Shown here: piece by piece, positions 21,272 to 34,300 of the stretch
Layout: every line of letters begins with the position of its first letter
How positions within the stretch are numbered: position 1 is the stretch's first letter
DNA from: Priapulus caudatus
Taxonomy: Eukaryota; Priapulida; Priapulimorpha; Priapulimorphida; Priapulidae
Assembly: GCF_000485595.1 (NCBI RefSeq)
Contig: NW_014577482.1
Location: forward strand, 303,147 to 360,400
Direction: 5' to 3'
DNA length: 57,254 nt
The notes under the pieces: generated by a model
What the model saw: only the letters and a program-made list of their open reading frames with translations
The model's database searches: none
Told to the model about the DNA's origin: nothing
Made by a program: the position numbers and the translations under genes

Positions 21272-24200
21272 ATGCCGGCTCCTGGAAACACCGTCTTCAG
21301 CCTACCACCACAAGTAGATGGTCAAATTAGAGGTTACCTGACTATTGAAATTGGAAATATAAAATGGAAAGTGCCACAATCAAGCCGAGCCAGAGCGGGA
21401 GCACGTGTGCGGTGCCTCTGGTGGGGCGAGAAAGGTCAAGGCTGCATACTAAGGTCAGGGTCAAATTAACTTCACGAAATAGTGGCTAACTAAAAGTCTT
21501 TCTTCTAGAACTGGCTGTATTTTATGAGTGATGCCTACTTTCAGACCACCTCTCACTCATTCAAAGGCAAAGGAGAAAGTAAAGAATAGCGATGACAATC
21601 CATCAGTTGTGATCTATTCGGTGAGGAGTGGAGCCAAGCAGTTTGCATCATATCTAAAAGGTAAGTTGCTTCAAACTCAACACAGTAATTCAAATGCGAA
21701 AACACATCCTTACACAAGACATGCATCGCGTTACTGTGTGCCTAGACAATTCATTTATTTCATTTTATTTATTTATTTAAAGACAGTACATTGGTAAAGG
21801 ATATATCAAAATGACTTTGCAAACTCCTTACCATCGGAAACATCACAAAAAAATCACACAGCATACAAATTTTTCCCACCAGGCAATGGGTCGTGACGAT
21901 TTTGTTTTCATAGACATGGAATACCTGATACTGGAAGTATTCGACGAAGCTCCAAGGGGTGGTGTCATAGGCACGGTCAGGATAAAGCTCGGCACGCTAA
22001 GCGCTGAACATCCGGTGACGGGGTGAGTGCGGCAGGAGTGGTAGGAGTACACACTCAGTAGATTGCAGTGATTCAGTGAGGGCGTGCCTCACAGTGTGGT
22101 TTTCCGCGCCCTCTCATTCATTCAGTATAGAGGCGTTTAGTTCAGGTTAAGCAAGAGGCAGCAGCAACCTTTCGGTTAGCACTCGGACCTTTCAGCAATG
22201 TTGACTAAAAATGAAGCGTCCGAGACCGAATTTGTCTCGATTTCGCGAAGAGAAAATGAACGATTAACGCTAGCGCATTTTCTATTCATGCACCTCCGTG
22301 GTCCACATGGTGAGAAATAGATGCTGCTCATTGCCAGAATTTCGGCACGAATGTCGCAATGTTTAATTGTGAACTTCTCCTGCCTGCTGTTGTAGGAGGC
22401 TACCAATAGTAACGCCAAAGAGGGAGATCGCCGGCCACATGCAGGTGAAACTTTCTATCAATGACGTGCAGTCGGCGTTTCTGAAGCCGGTGCCAGAGAA
22501 AGACGTGCGGGTACAGTCTGCCATGTCCGAAGCAGATGAGAACGTAAGCTACGAGAGAATAGAGGTGAGTGAGCTCGCATGCCGCGTCACAGAGCCGTGA
22601 GAGATATGTCTCACCTCGCCACACCTTAATCGGTCCGTGGAAATCGTGCCGATGGAAAAACTCGTTTTTCCCATAAAAAAAGAAAGATCTTGCATGCATA
22701 TATGCTCGAAAAACATGTGCAACATCTAGATAAACGTGTTTGCCTGCCTACCTAAACATGCATAAGTTTATGGGATGCATCACACTGACCAGGAAATCAA
22801 TGTCGTTTGAATTAAAGCTACGGAGCACATCGCAAATATATGTAGCAAATGTACATATATATATATATATATGTAGTTACTAAGTATATGTAAAAAGCGA
22901 GATCTCGGTGCTAATAGAACGAAATGTGCCTCATTGCAGGACGAAAATAGCAGCGTTGCTTCCCTGGAGGAATCGAGAGCTGCCGATCTCATCTCTACGA
23001 TGACTGAGGTCATAGAGAGAGGCAAGCGACTAAGGGAGGCGGCGACGATCGTACCTCGAGCCGACTCCAAAAAAGAGAAAGCCAGGTCGACGCTAAAGAT
23101 GTCTGAGAAACGGGGCACGCTTGACACAGGATTGTCACACGATTCGGCACTTAACAGGGGCCTGTCACACGATTCTGTACGTCACAAGAATGTGTCACAC
23201 GATTCGGTGCTTGACAGGGGAGTGTCACACAGTTTGCTGCTTGACAGGGGAGTGTCACACGAATCAGTGCTTGACAGGGGAGTGTCACACGAATCCTTGC
23301 TTGACAGGGGAGTGTCACACGAATCCCTGCTTGACAGGGGAGTGTCACACGAATCCCTGGTTGGCAGGGGAGTGACACACGAATCTCTGCTTGACAGGGG
23401 AGTGTCACACGAATCCGTGCTTGACAGGGGAGTGTCACACGAATCTCTGCTTGACAGGGGAGTGTCACACGAATCCGTGCTTGACAGGGGCATATCACAC
23501 GATTCCCTGCTCGAAAAGGACATGTCACATGTTTCCCTGACCGACACGAGCACGTCACGCGATGCCCGCCATCTTCGTTCCTCCGGTGCGGGGGCGCCAT
23601 CGCAGCAGGAAGCTTACGACGTCGGCACGCGGCTCGTAGATCTCGTTGTTGGCGAATTCGTCCCAGGTGGCGCCGCCGACAGCGCGGGGCGACGGCGAGG
23701 CGCGGCGGCGGAGCGGGAACTCGCGTCGGACTCGGAGGACCCGCTCCACGACAGCGACCTCCTCGACGAGCTCTTCTACGGTCTCGGGGTCACGCCGCGC
23801 GACCCCTGGCCTCGAGACGCAACCCGAGACGACCCCCTGCTTCGAGACGCGACCCGAGACGAGCCTCTGCTTCGAGACGCAACCCGAGATGGCCCCCTGC
23901 TTCGAGACGCGACCCGAGACGACCCCCTGCTTCGAGACGCGACCCGAGACGACCCCCTGCTTCGAGACGCGACTCGAGACGACCCCCTGCTTCGAGACGC
24001 GACCCGAGATGACCCGAGACAGGTCGCGACGGGACGAGAGACGGCCGCGCGCGACGACGCGTCTGTCAAACAGACGGCTAACATTTCCATGCAGACGGAG
24101 CTGCCGCCGGCGTCGTCGGGGAATGTTGAGGCGGCGTCTGCCGCCGCGCCGCGCTCGCCGTCATCGTCGAGTGTAAGGAATGCGATCGTGAGTGTAGTTT

Positions 24201-25293
24201 TCGTAGAGCTCGGATGTTGTTGTTGTTGTTTTCGGTTTCTTTATTTTATACTGGACTCCAAGGGTTTAATTCCACATCAGTGGAAACCCACTCCAGGAAT
24301 CTGGCTCGGTCCAGTTTTGGCAGCTCTCACGCTTGTTCTCCATGTGACACGATCCAAGGGGTCTACAGCGGAGAGATTCCACTGTTCCCTATCCTTCTTC
24401 ACAACCTCCTTCCAAGACATCTTCGGCCTCCCACATCTCCTTACACCAACAACTCGAACTTCACCCACTGTCTTGATGGCACCGGTGGAGCGCTGAACAT
24501 GGCCATACCAGCGTGTAGAGAGAATAATAGAGGGAATGACAGAGAAATAACGGATGATAGAGGGAATTTAATGGTATCCTGTCTCGGATGTCACCGGCCA
24601 CTTACTTGTAATGCAAGATAATTAACGTGCAGCTGGGGAAGCAGGAGAATTAATCAGATTGGGGCGTGAGAAACCAGAGATTAGGCTTGACATTTTAATA
24701 AAATAAAAATGGAAATCATGTTTTTTCGATAAATTAATGTTTCAAAGTGGTTGTAAAATATCACAACTCGTATCAATTATTATTATTACAATGAGTTCGC
24801 AATTTAAACGTGTGTATAAATGTTAAGCATGCAAATGTTTGTCCAACTGAGTACCGGTATGCATGTTTATGTTTTTCGTGCAGCCATTGTACGTGCTTCT
24901 CACCGTTGAAGAAGGCGAGAATCTTGCCGTGCGAGAACATCACACAGGTGGAGCCACCTGCCCTCCGAGTCCGTTTCTCGTGTGCAGGATGTTCGACGCA
25001 GGAACAACACTGATGTCTCAGATCTGTTGGAACAGCTGCAACCCAAAATTTGATTTTTCTCAGGTGAATGTTGGCAAGTGCTGTGCATTTAAGTGAGCAG
25101 CCATCTTGGCATGCTTTTTAGGATTTTAATACTCAGGAGGACGATGCCGATTTCAGAATAACGTTCCAGTGGGAATCAGTCTGCAATAATATAATTATGA
25201 ATATACATATATGTACTCAATATACTTGGGATATACAACTTGGATATACATGTACATATGTGTGTGTGTGTGTGTGTGCATGTGCACATGTAC

Positions 25294-25325
<32 letters not shown>

Positions 25326-28300
25326 TCATATTTACATTTTGGTTTGAGCGCAGGTTATACCAGTGTTGATTGATGAGCAGTTACTGCAGAGATGCAAGGG
25401 AAATGTGGCCGTTATTGAGGTGTGGAGCAAAGGCAGGGACGAGGACAAGGTAAATTGCACTGCCACACCGTCATTTACGGCACCAATGTTTGAATTGAAT
25501 ACGAGTGGTATTGTGTTAAGATGATTCGTCTGCCTTATAGATGAGAAGGCACATATTCAAGATATTCCCGACCTTTAGACTGACTATTCAAAAGCTACAG
25601 GAAAATGTTTTTGCATGCAGTAGGGTGGGTTATGAAGTAACATTACCTATAGCGGATTCACGATATCAACTCTGTGATATTTTTAGTTTTACACACTTCT
25701 CGTCACGTCATCTTGTCTATTGCAGCTGCTGGGATTGGTGAAAGTGCCTCTGCATCAGATATACCTCTCCTATAGGAATGCAGAGATAGCAGAAGCACTG
25801 TTGCTCGCTGAGCATCCTCTGGTGATCAAAGATGGCAGCATGCCAGTCATGGCTCCTACCAGCAACTCGCTCCGAGGTCGACTGAAGGTGAGGCATCGCA
25901 TTTAGGTCGAACTGTAAAGTTTGTAGCCGTGAAAATAAAAGATTTTGCGTGAAATGCTATCGCGTTAGTATCGAATCATACGAGGGGGGGGGGCGTGTAA
26001 ACCCCTACCGTTCGTAATGTGATGAATTATTATACTCGCTCATTTATCATTGTCGTATGCTGTCTGTTGTTATGCGCTTGATGTTGCTGCAGGTGCTGTT
26101 TGCCGTTGGATCCCTGCAGCAAGTCACTGCCGTTCAGCTGAGGCGACAGCCAGTTTCTTGTAGCACACAGACATCTGGTACAGAGGGGAGGATATCACGT
26201 GTGCCTCTGTCACAGGTAGGTTACAGCTTGTATCTCCATCCTATGTAAGGTACAGCATGCTTCTCTGTCACAGGTAAGTTACAGTATGTGCCTGTGTCAC
26301 AGGTAAGTTACAGTATGTGCCTGTGTCACAGGTAAGTTACAGTATGTGCCTGTGTCACAGGGCAGGTAAGTTACAGTTATGTGCCTGTGTGCACAGTAAG
26401 TTACATATGTGCTGCTGTGTCACAGGTAGTTACAGTATGTGCCTGTGTCACAGGTAAGTTATCAGTAATGTGGCCTGTGTACACAGTTTAAGTACAGTAT
26501 GTGCCTGTGTCATCAGGTAAGTTATAACAGTAATGTGCCTGTGTCACAGGTAAGTTACAGTATGTGCGCTGTGTACAAGGTAAGTTACAGTATGTGCCTG
26601 TGTCCACAGGTAGTTACAAGTATGTGCCTGTGTCACAGGTAAGGTTACAAGTATGTGCTCCTGTGTGCACAGGTAAGTTACATTGTATGTGCCTGTGATC
26701 CACAGGTAAGTTAACAGTATGTGCCTGTGTCAGGCAGGTAAGTTACAGTATGTGCCTGTGTCACAGTAGACAGGTGCGCACAGGTAGTAGCATCCGCACA
26801 GTGTAAACTAGTCTTGCAAGTGTTGCATTCTATTGCCGCCATCACAGACAAGTTACAGTATGTGCCTGTGTCACAGGTAAGTTACACTTACTGTATGTGT
26901 CCCCATCACAGGCAAGTTACAGTATGTGCCTCTGTCACAGGTAAGTTACACTTACTGTATGTGTCCCCATCACAGGCAAGTTACAGTATGTGCCTCTGTC
27001 ACGGACAAGTTACAGTATGTGCCTGTGTCACAGGTAAGTTACACTTACTGTATGTGTCCCCATCACAGCCAAGTTACAGTATGTGTGTCTGTCACGGACA
27101 AGTTACCACGTGCATCCCACTGTCAAAGACAAGTTACAGTATTTATCTCTGTCACATGTAAGTTAGCATTATTTAAATCCTGTCAAAGACAAAGTTAGCA
27201 GTATTTATCTCTGTCAAAGACAAGTTTACAGTATTTATCTTCTGTCAAAGACCAAGTTACAGTATTTATCTCTGTCAAAGAACAAGTTACAGTATTTATC
27301 TCTGTCCAAAAGAACAAGTATACAGTTTTATCTCTGTCACATGTAAGTTAGCAGTATTTATCTCTGCAAAGACAAGTTACAGTATTTTAATCTCTGTCAC
27401 ATGTAAGTTAAGCAGTATTTATCTCTGTCACATGTAAGTACAGTATTTTCTCTGTCACATGTAAGTTACAGTATTTATCTCTGTCAAAGACAAGTTACAG
27501 TATTTATCTCTGTCAAAGACAAGTTACAGTATTTATCTCTGTCAAAGACAAGTTACAGTATTTATCTCTGTCAAGACAAGTTACAGTTATTTATCTCTGT
27601 CACATGTAAGTTACAGTATTTTCTCTGCAAGACAAGTTTACCAGTAATTTTATCTCTGTCAGCATGTAAAGTTAACAGTATTTAATCTTCTGCACATGTA
27701 AGATTACAGTATTTATCTCTGTGCACACATGTAAGTTACAGTATTTATCTCTGTCAAAGACAAGTTACAGTATTTATCTCTGTCACATGTAAGTTACAGT
27801 ATTTATCTCTGTCAAAGACAAGTTACAGTATTTATTCTTGTCTGTAAGTTACATATATCGGAGAGTCAGTATATCTCGTATGTAATACAGTATTTTATCT
27901 CTGTCAAAGACAAGTTACAGTATTTATCTCTGTCACATGTAAGTTACAGTATTTATGCTCTGTCAGCATGTGTAAAGTTACGCAGTATTTATCTGCTGTC
28001 AGCATGTAAGTTACATAATTTATCTCTGTCAAAGTAAGTTACAGTATTTTATCTCTGTCAAAGACAATTTACTAGTCATTATCTCTGTCAAGACAGTTCT
28101 GTAAGTTTACTCGTCAGCTTAATTTAAGTTTAACTTTGTCACATGTAAGTTACAGTATTTAATCTCTGTCAAAGACAAGTTACTGATTTATCTCCTGTCA
28201 CATGTAAGTTACATGTATTTTATCTCTGTCACATGTAAGTCTACAGTATTTATCTTCTGATCAAAGATCAAGTTTACTGTATTTATCTCTGTCCCCACCA

Positions 28301-31300
28301 TGTAAGTTACTGTATTTTATTCTCTGTCAACATGTAAGTTAACAGTATTTTTATCTTTGGTCACATGTAAGTTACAGTATTTATATCTCTGTTCAAAGAC
28401 AAGTTTACTGTATTTATCTCTGTCACATGGTAAGTTACAGTATTTATCTCTGTCACATGTAAGTAAGCAGTATTTAATCTCTGTCACATGTAAGTTTACA
28501 GTATTATCTTTTGTACATGTAAGATTACAGTATTTACTGCTGTCAAAGACAAGTTACAGTATTTATTCTCTGTCACAACTGTAAGTTTACAGTTATTTAA
28601 TCTCTGGTCAAAGACAAGTAACAGTATTTACCTCTGTCAAAGACAAGTATACACGTGTTTATCTCTGTCACATGTAAGTTTAGCAAGTATTTTCCCTGTC
28701 AAAGACAAGTTACAGTATTACCTCTGTCAAAGACAAGTTTACAGTAATTTATCTCTGTCCACATGTAAGTTTACAGTATTTAATCTCTGTCAAAGTACAA
28801 GTTACAGGTGTTTATCTCTGTCACCATGTAAAGTTACAGTATTTATCTCTTGTCAAAAGACAATGTAACAGGTTGTTATCTCTGTCAAAGACAAGCTTAC
28901 AGTATTTATCTCTGTCAAAGACAAGTTTACAGTAATTTATCTCTTGTCACAATGTAAGTTACAGTATATTATTCTGCGTCAAAGAAAGTTACAGTTAATT
29001 TATCTCACCACAGGTAGTAACAGCACGTGTTTCTGTCCCGCTGCTGTGCCACGGCGATTTTCGCCAGTCATCTCCGCGTTCTCACAGACGCCGCGCGTGT
29101 TTTCAGCCGGGCCGCGACGTTGTCACATTTTACGAGTTTTGAGTGAATGTGGAGGGAGTGACCAAGCCCTGAGCCTGCCCGAGGGCATGTATATGGGCGA
29201 AGCGGAACTGCTTTTTTTTTACGTGAAGACTGGTTTTTCCCAGCTCAGCGAGAAGAAGACGGAGACGTCTACGAAGACGATGATGGTTCCGGCGAGTAGT
29301 TTGCCCGCGCCGCGGCTCGCGATCGCGAAGGCCTGTCGCCGCGGCAAACCGTTCGATCGCGGTTCGATTTCCAAACTAAGAGTTCTAGTTAGTTATTCTC
29401 GGTTACCGATCTGTTTTATAGTTTGCCTTGCCTTGTAGCGCTCTTTTTTAGGGAGGTTGGGAGGGTAGGGGCAGCACCGCCCCCCTACGATTTGAGGGGA
29501 AAATGCAGATGAAACCAAATATATGTAAAGCGCAAAGCAACACTTGCCTTACTCTAATTAAAGAATTTGAACGAAAAAGAAAGCAGTCGGAAATAATTCC
29601 GATAACCTGGCCGGCCCAGGTTTCGAAAATTTCGATTTTCTACTACATAACCTATAGGCAAAATCCTATAAAAATTAGCCAGTCCTGCTCGAAAGATGCC
29701 AAATCCGCCCAGACTCCGGAGAGGTGTTGGAAGGGGTGAGGGGGAAGAATGGGCGCTATTTCGCTACCATTGAAAAGAGAAGTTCCCAATGCTCGCCGCT
29801 TACGAACTGAACTCTCTCCTGCTCCTCGTCGCCCAAGGTGGCCTTGGTGATCGACGCATACACAAGACGACGTGACAACTGTTCCTGCCAGACCCCGGAC
29901 GTTCAACGACGTCCGCCGCAACACAGTGTTCACGCTCGAGACGGCCCGCCGAGCGGTTCACCGTCAGAGGGCGCTGCTTATGCGCGTGCGCGAGCAACGC
30001 GGAGTTTTCGCGGCGGCTTTTCCCGTTTGAAGTGTGGAGCCGCTTCTACCATCCGCTGGCGTGCGAGACACAGCTCGTTGGCAAGGGTGGGCGGGACGAC
30101 GACGGCGCTGCCGTCGACGGGTACGCACCGCGTTTGTCGGCAACATTGTGGGTAGTTGCGGCGTTGCGAGTTAACGTTTTCGACTCTTGTTGTCGGCAAC
30201 ATTGTGCGTAGATTGCGGCGTTGCGAGTTACGTGCCCGAACGTCTTTGTTGTCGGCAACATTGGTGGCGTAGTTGCGGCGTTTGTGAGTTACGTCCGACG
30301 TCTTGTTGTCCCGGCAACACATTTGGTGGGTCGTTGCGGCGTTGTGAGTTAACGTTCCGACGTCTTGTTTGTCGGCAACATTGTGGCGTAGTTTGCGGCG
30401 TTGCTAGTCCTTGAATTGAAGTGACTTTCGAAGCGTGAAGCGTCGTTGCAAAAGTTGCGAGCTTTTTAAGACCGGGAATCAGTCGTGAAACTGTTGTGAC
30501 GTGTTCCCTGCTTTGACATTAGCTTGCAATTAACTTTGGCATTCGTGTGGTGTTTAACGGATTGTTCTAGCATTTTCCTTGTTTTTTCGTTTGTTTGCGC
30601 ACGTATCTGGATGATTTCATTCTTGGCAGGCATTGCTTTCCTACTTGCGAAAAGGTGTGCATGGCTGACTAGTGCACGGAAAAGAGCTACAGATGGAGCC
30701 ACCAGCTGAAAGTTTCCGTCTTCCGCGTAATCTTACATTTGCACTACACAACAGGAAAGCAGGTGGCACGTGCTCTTCATCACTCACGAATTAATATATT
30801 TGTAGTCAACAAGTTATAAGATATACGGTGAAGCTATCTCAAATGCATACGAGGCTAGTAAGGGAAACTTTCAAAAAGTGTTCGTCCATAGGCAGGTTGT
30901 CATATTCTAAGAGAGGCGAATTTCAACTGCCCGACTGCCAATTCAGAGGGAATGTCAAAAGCACCCTTTAATAGACAGCTGGTCGATTCATACGCAGTGT
31001 TCAGTCTATAACAGGGTTTTGAGCTTACTGTTCGAAATGATGCAAGTGCTGACAACAATGAGCATCCAATTACAATAAAGCGTAGTGTATAAGCGTACAT
31101 TCGCGTTTATGTAAATGTTGATATATAATGTTAAACTCTCACCGTATATCAAGAGCTAATAATACCTGTATTTATAGGTATTATTTAGCTCTTGCCGTAA
31201 TATGTATACGTGATCTGATGCTAGAAACTCCAAATGCATGGCTTTCCCCTTTCCCGCAGGTCACCACGGTGTGTTCGGCTCGAGCTTCTAACGCTCAGAC

Positions 31301-34300
31301 TCAGCTCTTNNNNNNNNNNNNNNNNNNNNNNNNNCCACCCTATGAATAAGCAGCTCTAACCAAGGAGTGGTCGCCCAACGAAGCAGTTCATCCGGTCGAC
31401 GGCATGCCGTAATCGGGCATACTGCCGATCGAGAGGAACCGGGCGTGGATACTGCCGACGAGCGTCCCCTGATCACGTGGTCGAAGTCGGGGACGAGCGG
31501 ACGATGGCGGCGTCGCCGCCGCCGACGATCGCCCACGACGCAGCATCGAATCGCAGACGGCGCGAGCGGCGGCGCGCCGGCGGATCAGTCGCTATGGAAC
31601 GTGATCCACGGAGTCTTCCTCACCGGAGCACGCGCTCTACTTCGGGAGGCTTGTGCGACGGTGGCTGGCTTCGATGCGCGCGCTCCTATGCAACGATGGC
31701 GGCTCAATATGGCAACGATGGCGGCGACGATGGCGGCGCCTATAGGCGCGACAGCGACGTGGCGACTCCTATGGCCAACGATGGCGCGAACGATCGGCTG
31801 CTCCTATAGCAGGACAGCCGATGTCGGCCGGCTCCCGATTGCTGCGGTCGGTGGCGGCGCGGCGCAGGAGGGCAGAGGGTCAAGGAGGGACGGCCCTGTG
31901 AGCGGGCGCTCACTGACAACAGTGCGACACGGGGCCTGGCAACTGATAGGAAGCCAGCCTCATCCTCCTCCTCGCGCCCTCGCCTCCTCTGATGATACAA
32001 CGATGTATGACAGACGACACGGGACGTCATCTTCCTCCTCAACGCACAACGTCGACCTGCTGCGCAGCCATCCATTGCAGAGAGGCGCACAGCGAAGGCG
32101 GAGGCCCGAAACCTTGACTCACACTACCCGGCGCGGCGAGACGTAGCCGCGTCGGGAGTCTCGTGTCAACGACGACGACGATCTTCGCTCCGAGGCGACA
32201 GCTTCCATAGACATCGCATCGTGACGGCGGCATCGGTGGTGAGGGGATGGCGCGGACTGTGGCGTGGTGGGCGCGCGGTCGGCCTGTGTCGGCCGTGAGC
32301 GCACGACGAACGATGTGGCGGAAGACGGCTCTCAAAGAGTCGCCCGACGCGACGTCGATTCAAGTGTCCAGGCTAAGTCGCCAAATACGTTCCGCCTAAA
32401 TCGATCTGCACTTGAGTGCGCGCATGAATCTGGCACGGTGCTGCCAACCTACTAGCAGCGACGCCTGCCTTCTAGCGCAACACGGAGCGGGCCAGCAGCG
32501 CGTCACAAACCTGGCGACAAGCGACCACCTTCGGCCAGCCCAGAACAGAGCAATCTCGCGCGGCGCGCGAAGCTGGATGGCGCCACCATTGCGAGTCGAA
32601 CGACCGAGGGAATCAGGATAGTGATGATGCGCCGACACCTATCGGTCACGTGCCCGCACCTAACGCAGCCGATAGCGCGACACCCAGATTAGGCAAATTA
32701 CGGCCGCCACCATCAGATATTGCATCATAGGACGTGAGACGCGCGACGCCGGTGAATATCAGCCATTCTTCCCGCCACCGGATGAGCCACGTGTGCTAGG
32801 TCGTGGAAACTGAGCACAGCGTGCTGACGTCAGCAGAAAACACTGGCGAACGGGAAGGTGTGGCAAGCCGAACAACAAGACAGCCTACACGCTATCCTTA
32901 ACAGCGGGTCTTTCTCTTTGGGTTTGCAAAAAGAGAGCAGGGACGTCAGCGGAATAATGCTTTGCGCGAACGTGAGTTTGAGACAGTTTCCTGAGAGTTT
33001 GCTGTTAAACCGGTAATGTGCGAAGTGCTTACGTGAGCGAGAAAGTAGTGTTTACTGTAAGTGCCGTCCCTGTATCGCTTCCTGGCTTCTGTTTCCCTTG
33101 ACCGATGACAAGGGAGATCAAAGGCGAAGCTTACTGACAGAGGGCGTCCCGATGCAGGATCTCTTCATGGAGGCAGAGCAGATGGAAGCGTCTCTTGAGA
33201 GCTAACGACAGTCACGTTGACCCCCGCTTACCGTGTCCTGACCTACAAAGGTCGTGCTAATCTGGGTTGCCGATGCACCAAACGTCCACGGTTTCGTGTT
33301 CGACGTGGACGCATTGCTACGATCCTCCGTCGCTCGTGCGCCTGGTAGGAGCAGCAGCAGCCCCAGTGTGGTGTTCTCTAACATTAGTTACTTTTTCCTT
33401 TTCATAGTTTGGTGTTCTAGTTAGAGATGCCCAACCAGCAAAGCGTTTCATCTGTATAGATCAGGGTGGATAAAAACTACTCGCATTAGAATGTTTTTCA
33501 TTCACTGATACGGATATGTGAAAAAAGTGCAGATTTATTTCAAGAAGCTTTTCAATTCGAAACAAAAAACCCTACAATTCCTCTCAGCCGAATGATTTTC
33601 TCTATTCTACGATTATAAAAAATTAACGAGTGAATTAATAGTGAGGAACATTGCCGTTTCAGCCGTGACAGTCGAATGAAGAGAACAGCAGCGCGTGAGC
33701 TGAGCGAACATGTAGAGCTCCCCGTACACAGCAGAGCATCTGCAGCACTCTCGCTTCCACCTCCGCAGCGCGGCAGGTCAGAAGCAAGCCGTGTCTTTCC
33801 CTCGGCGTGTCTCCCGCGTTCGACCACATCAGCTGGAAGCTCGTCCACATTCTTACATCATGGGGATCGGTTACGCGATTAACGTCGGACGCGCCGCGTC
33901 TCGGTTATCGTTAGCTCAACCGATGTTTCTTGCAGTGGTGTCTGTCCTTCTGTCGTGCTGCAAGTTTCGTCAGCGTGTCATCGTTTGCGGAATGTTGGAT
34001 AGCAAGTTTGTAAAAGAAGTCCTAGCGTCGAGGAGGTCCGTCAGCTAGATGTGGTTGCAGCTCGTATTGCAAAATTCGGCGTGTGTAAGCGATTGGCATG
34101 TGAAGATGACAGTGGATTGGAATTTATAACATGAATGTTCGTTATGACACCTCATCACCTCTGCATCGTCTTTGTGTGTAGCCAAGCCTGGGGGGGGCAC
34201 TCACCCACATCATGCGTAGGTATGTCACTGCGGAGTCACAAAATGGGGGGCTCCTGGAACTAACTTCAGACGCTAAAATGGTCCCTGCTGTAAACTAATG

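Noticed and set aside
23151-23600. Long - strand open frames opposite the C2CD3 repeats (also 23776-24090)
   Set aside because: They are mirror frames of 30-bp coding repeats, where any stop-free phase stays open. The + strand frame is the one supported by splice sites and flanking C2-domain exons.
26216-29010. CRISPR-like array of 29-bp repeats
   Set aside because: There are no unique spacers: units abut directly and are copies of an exon-intron junction in a eukaryotic gene. It is a minisatellite.
31367-32146. 259-codon + strand frame
   Set aside because: It is an indel-shifted translation of copy A of the C2CD3 long exon. The real frame is the one intact in copies B and C.
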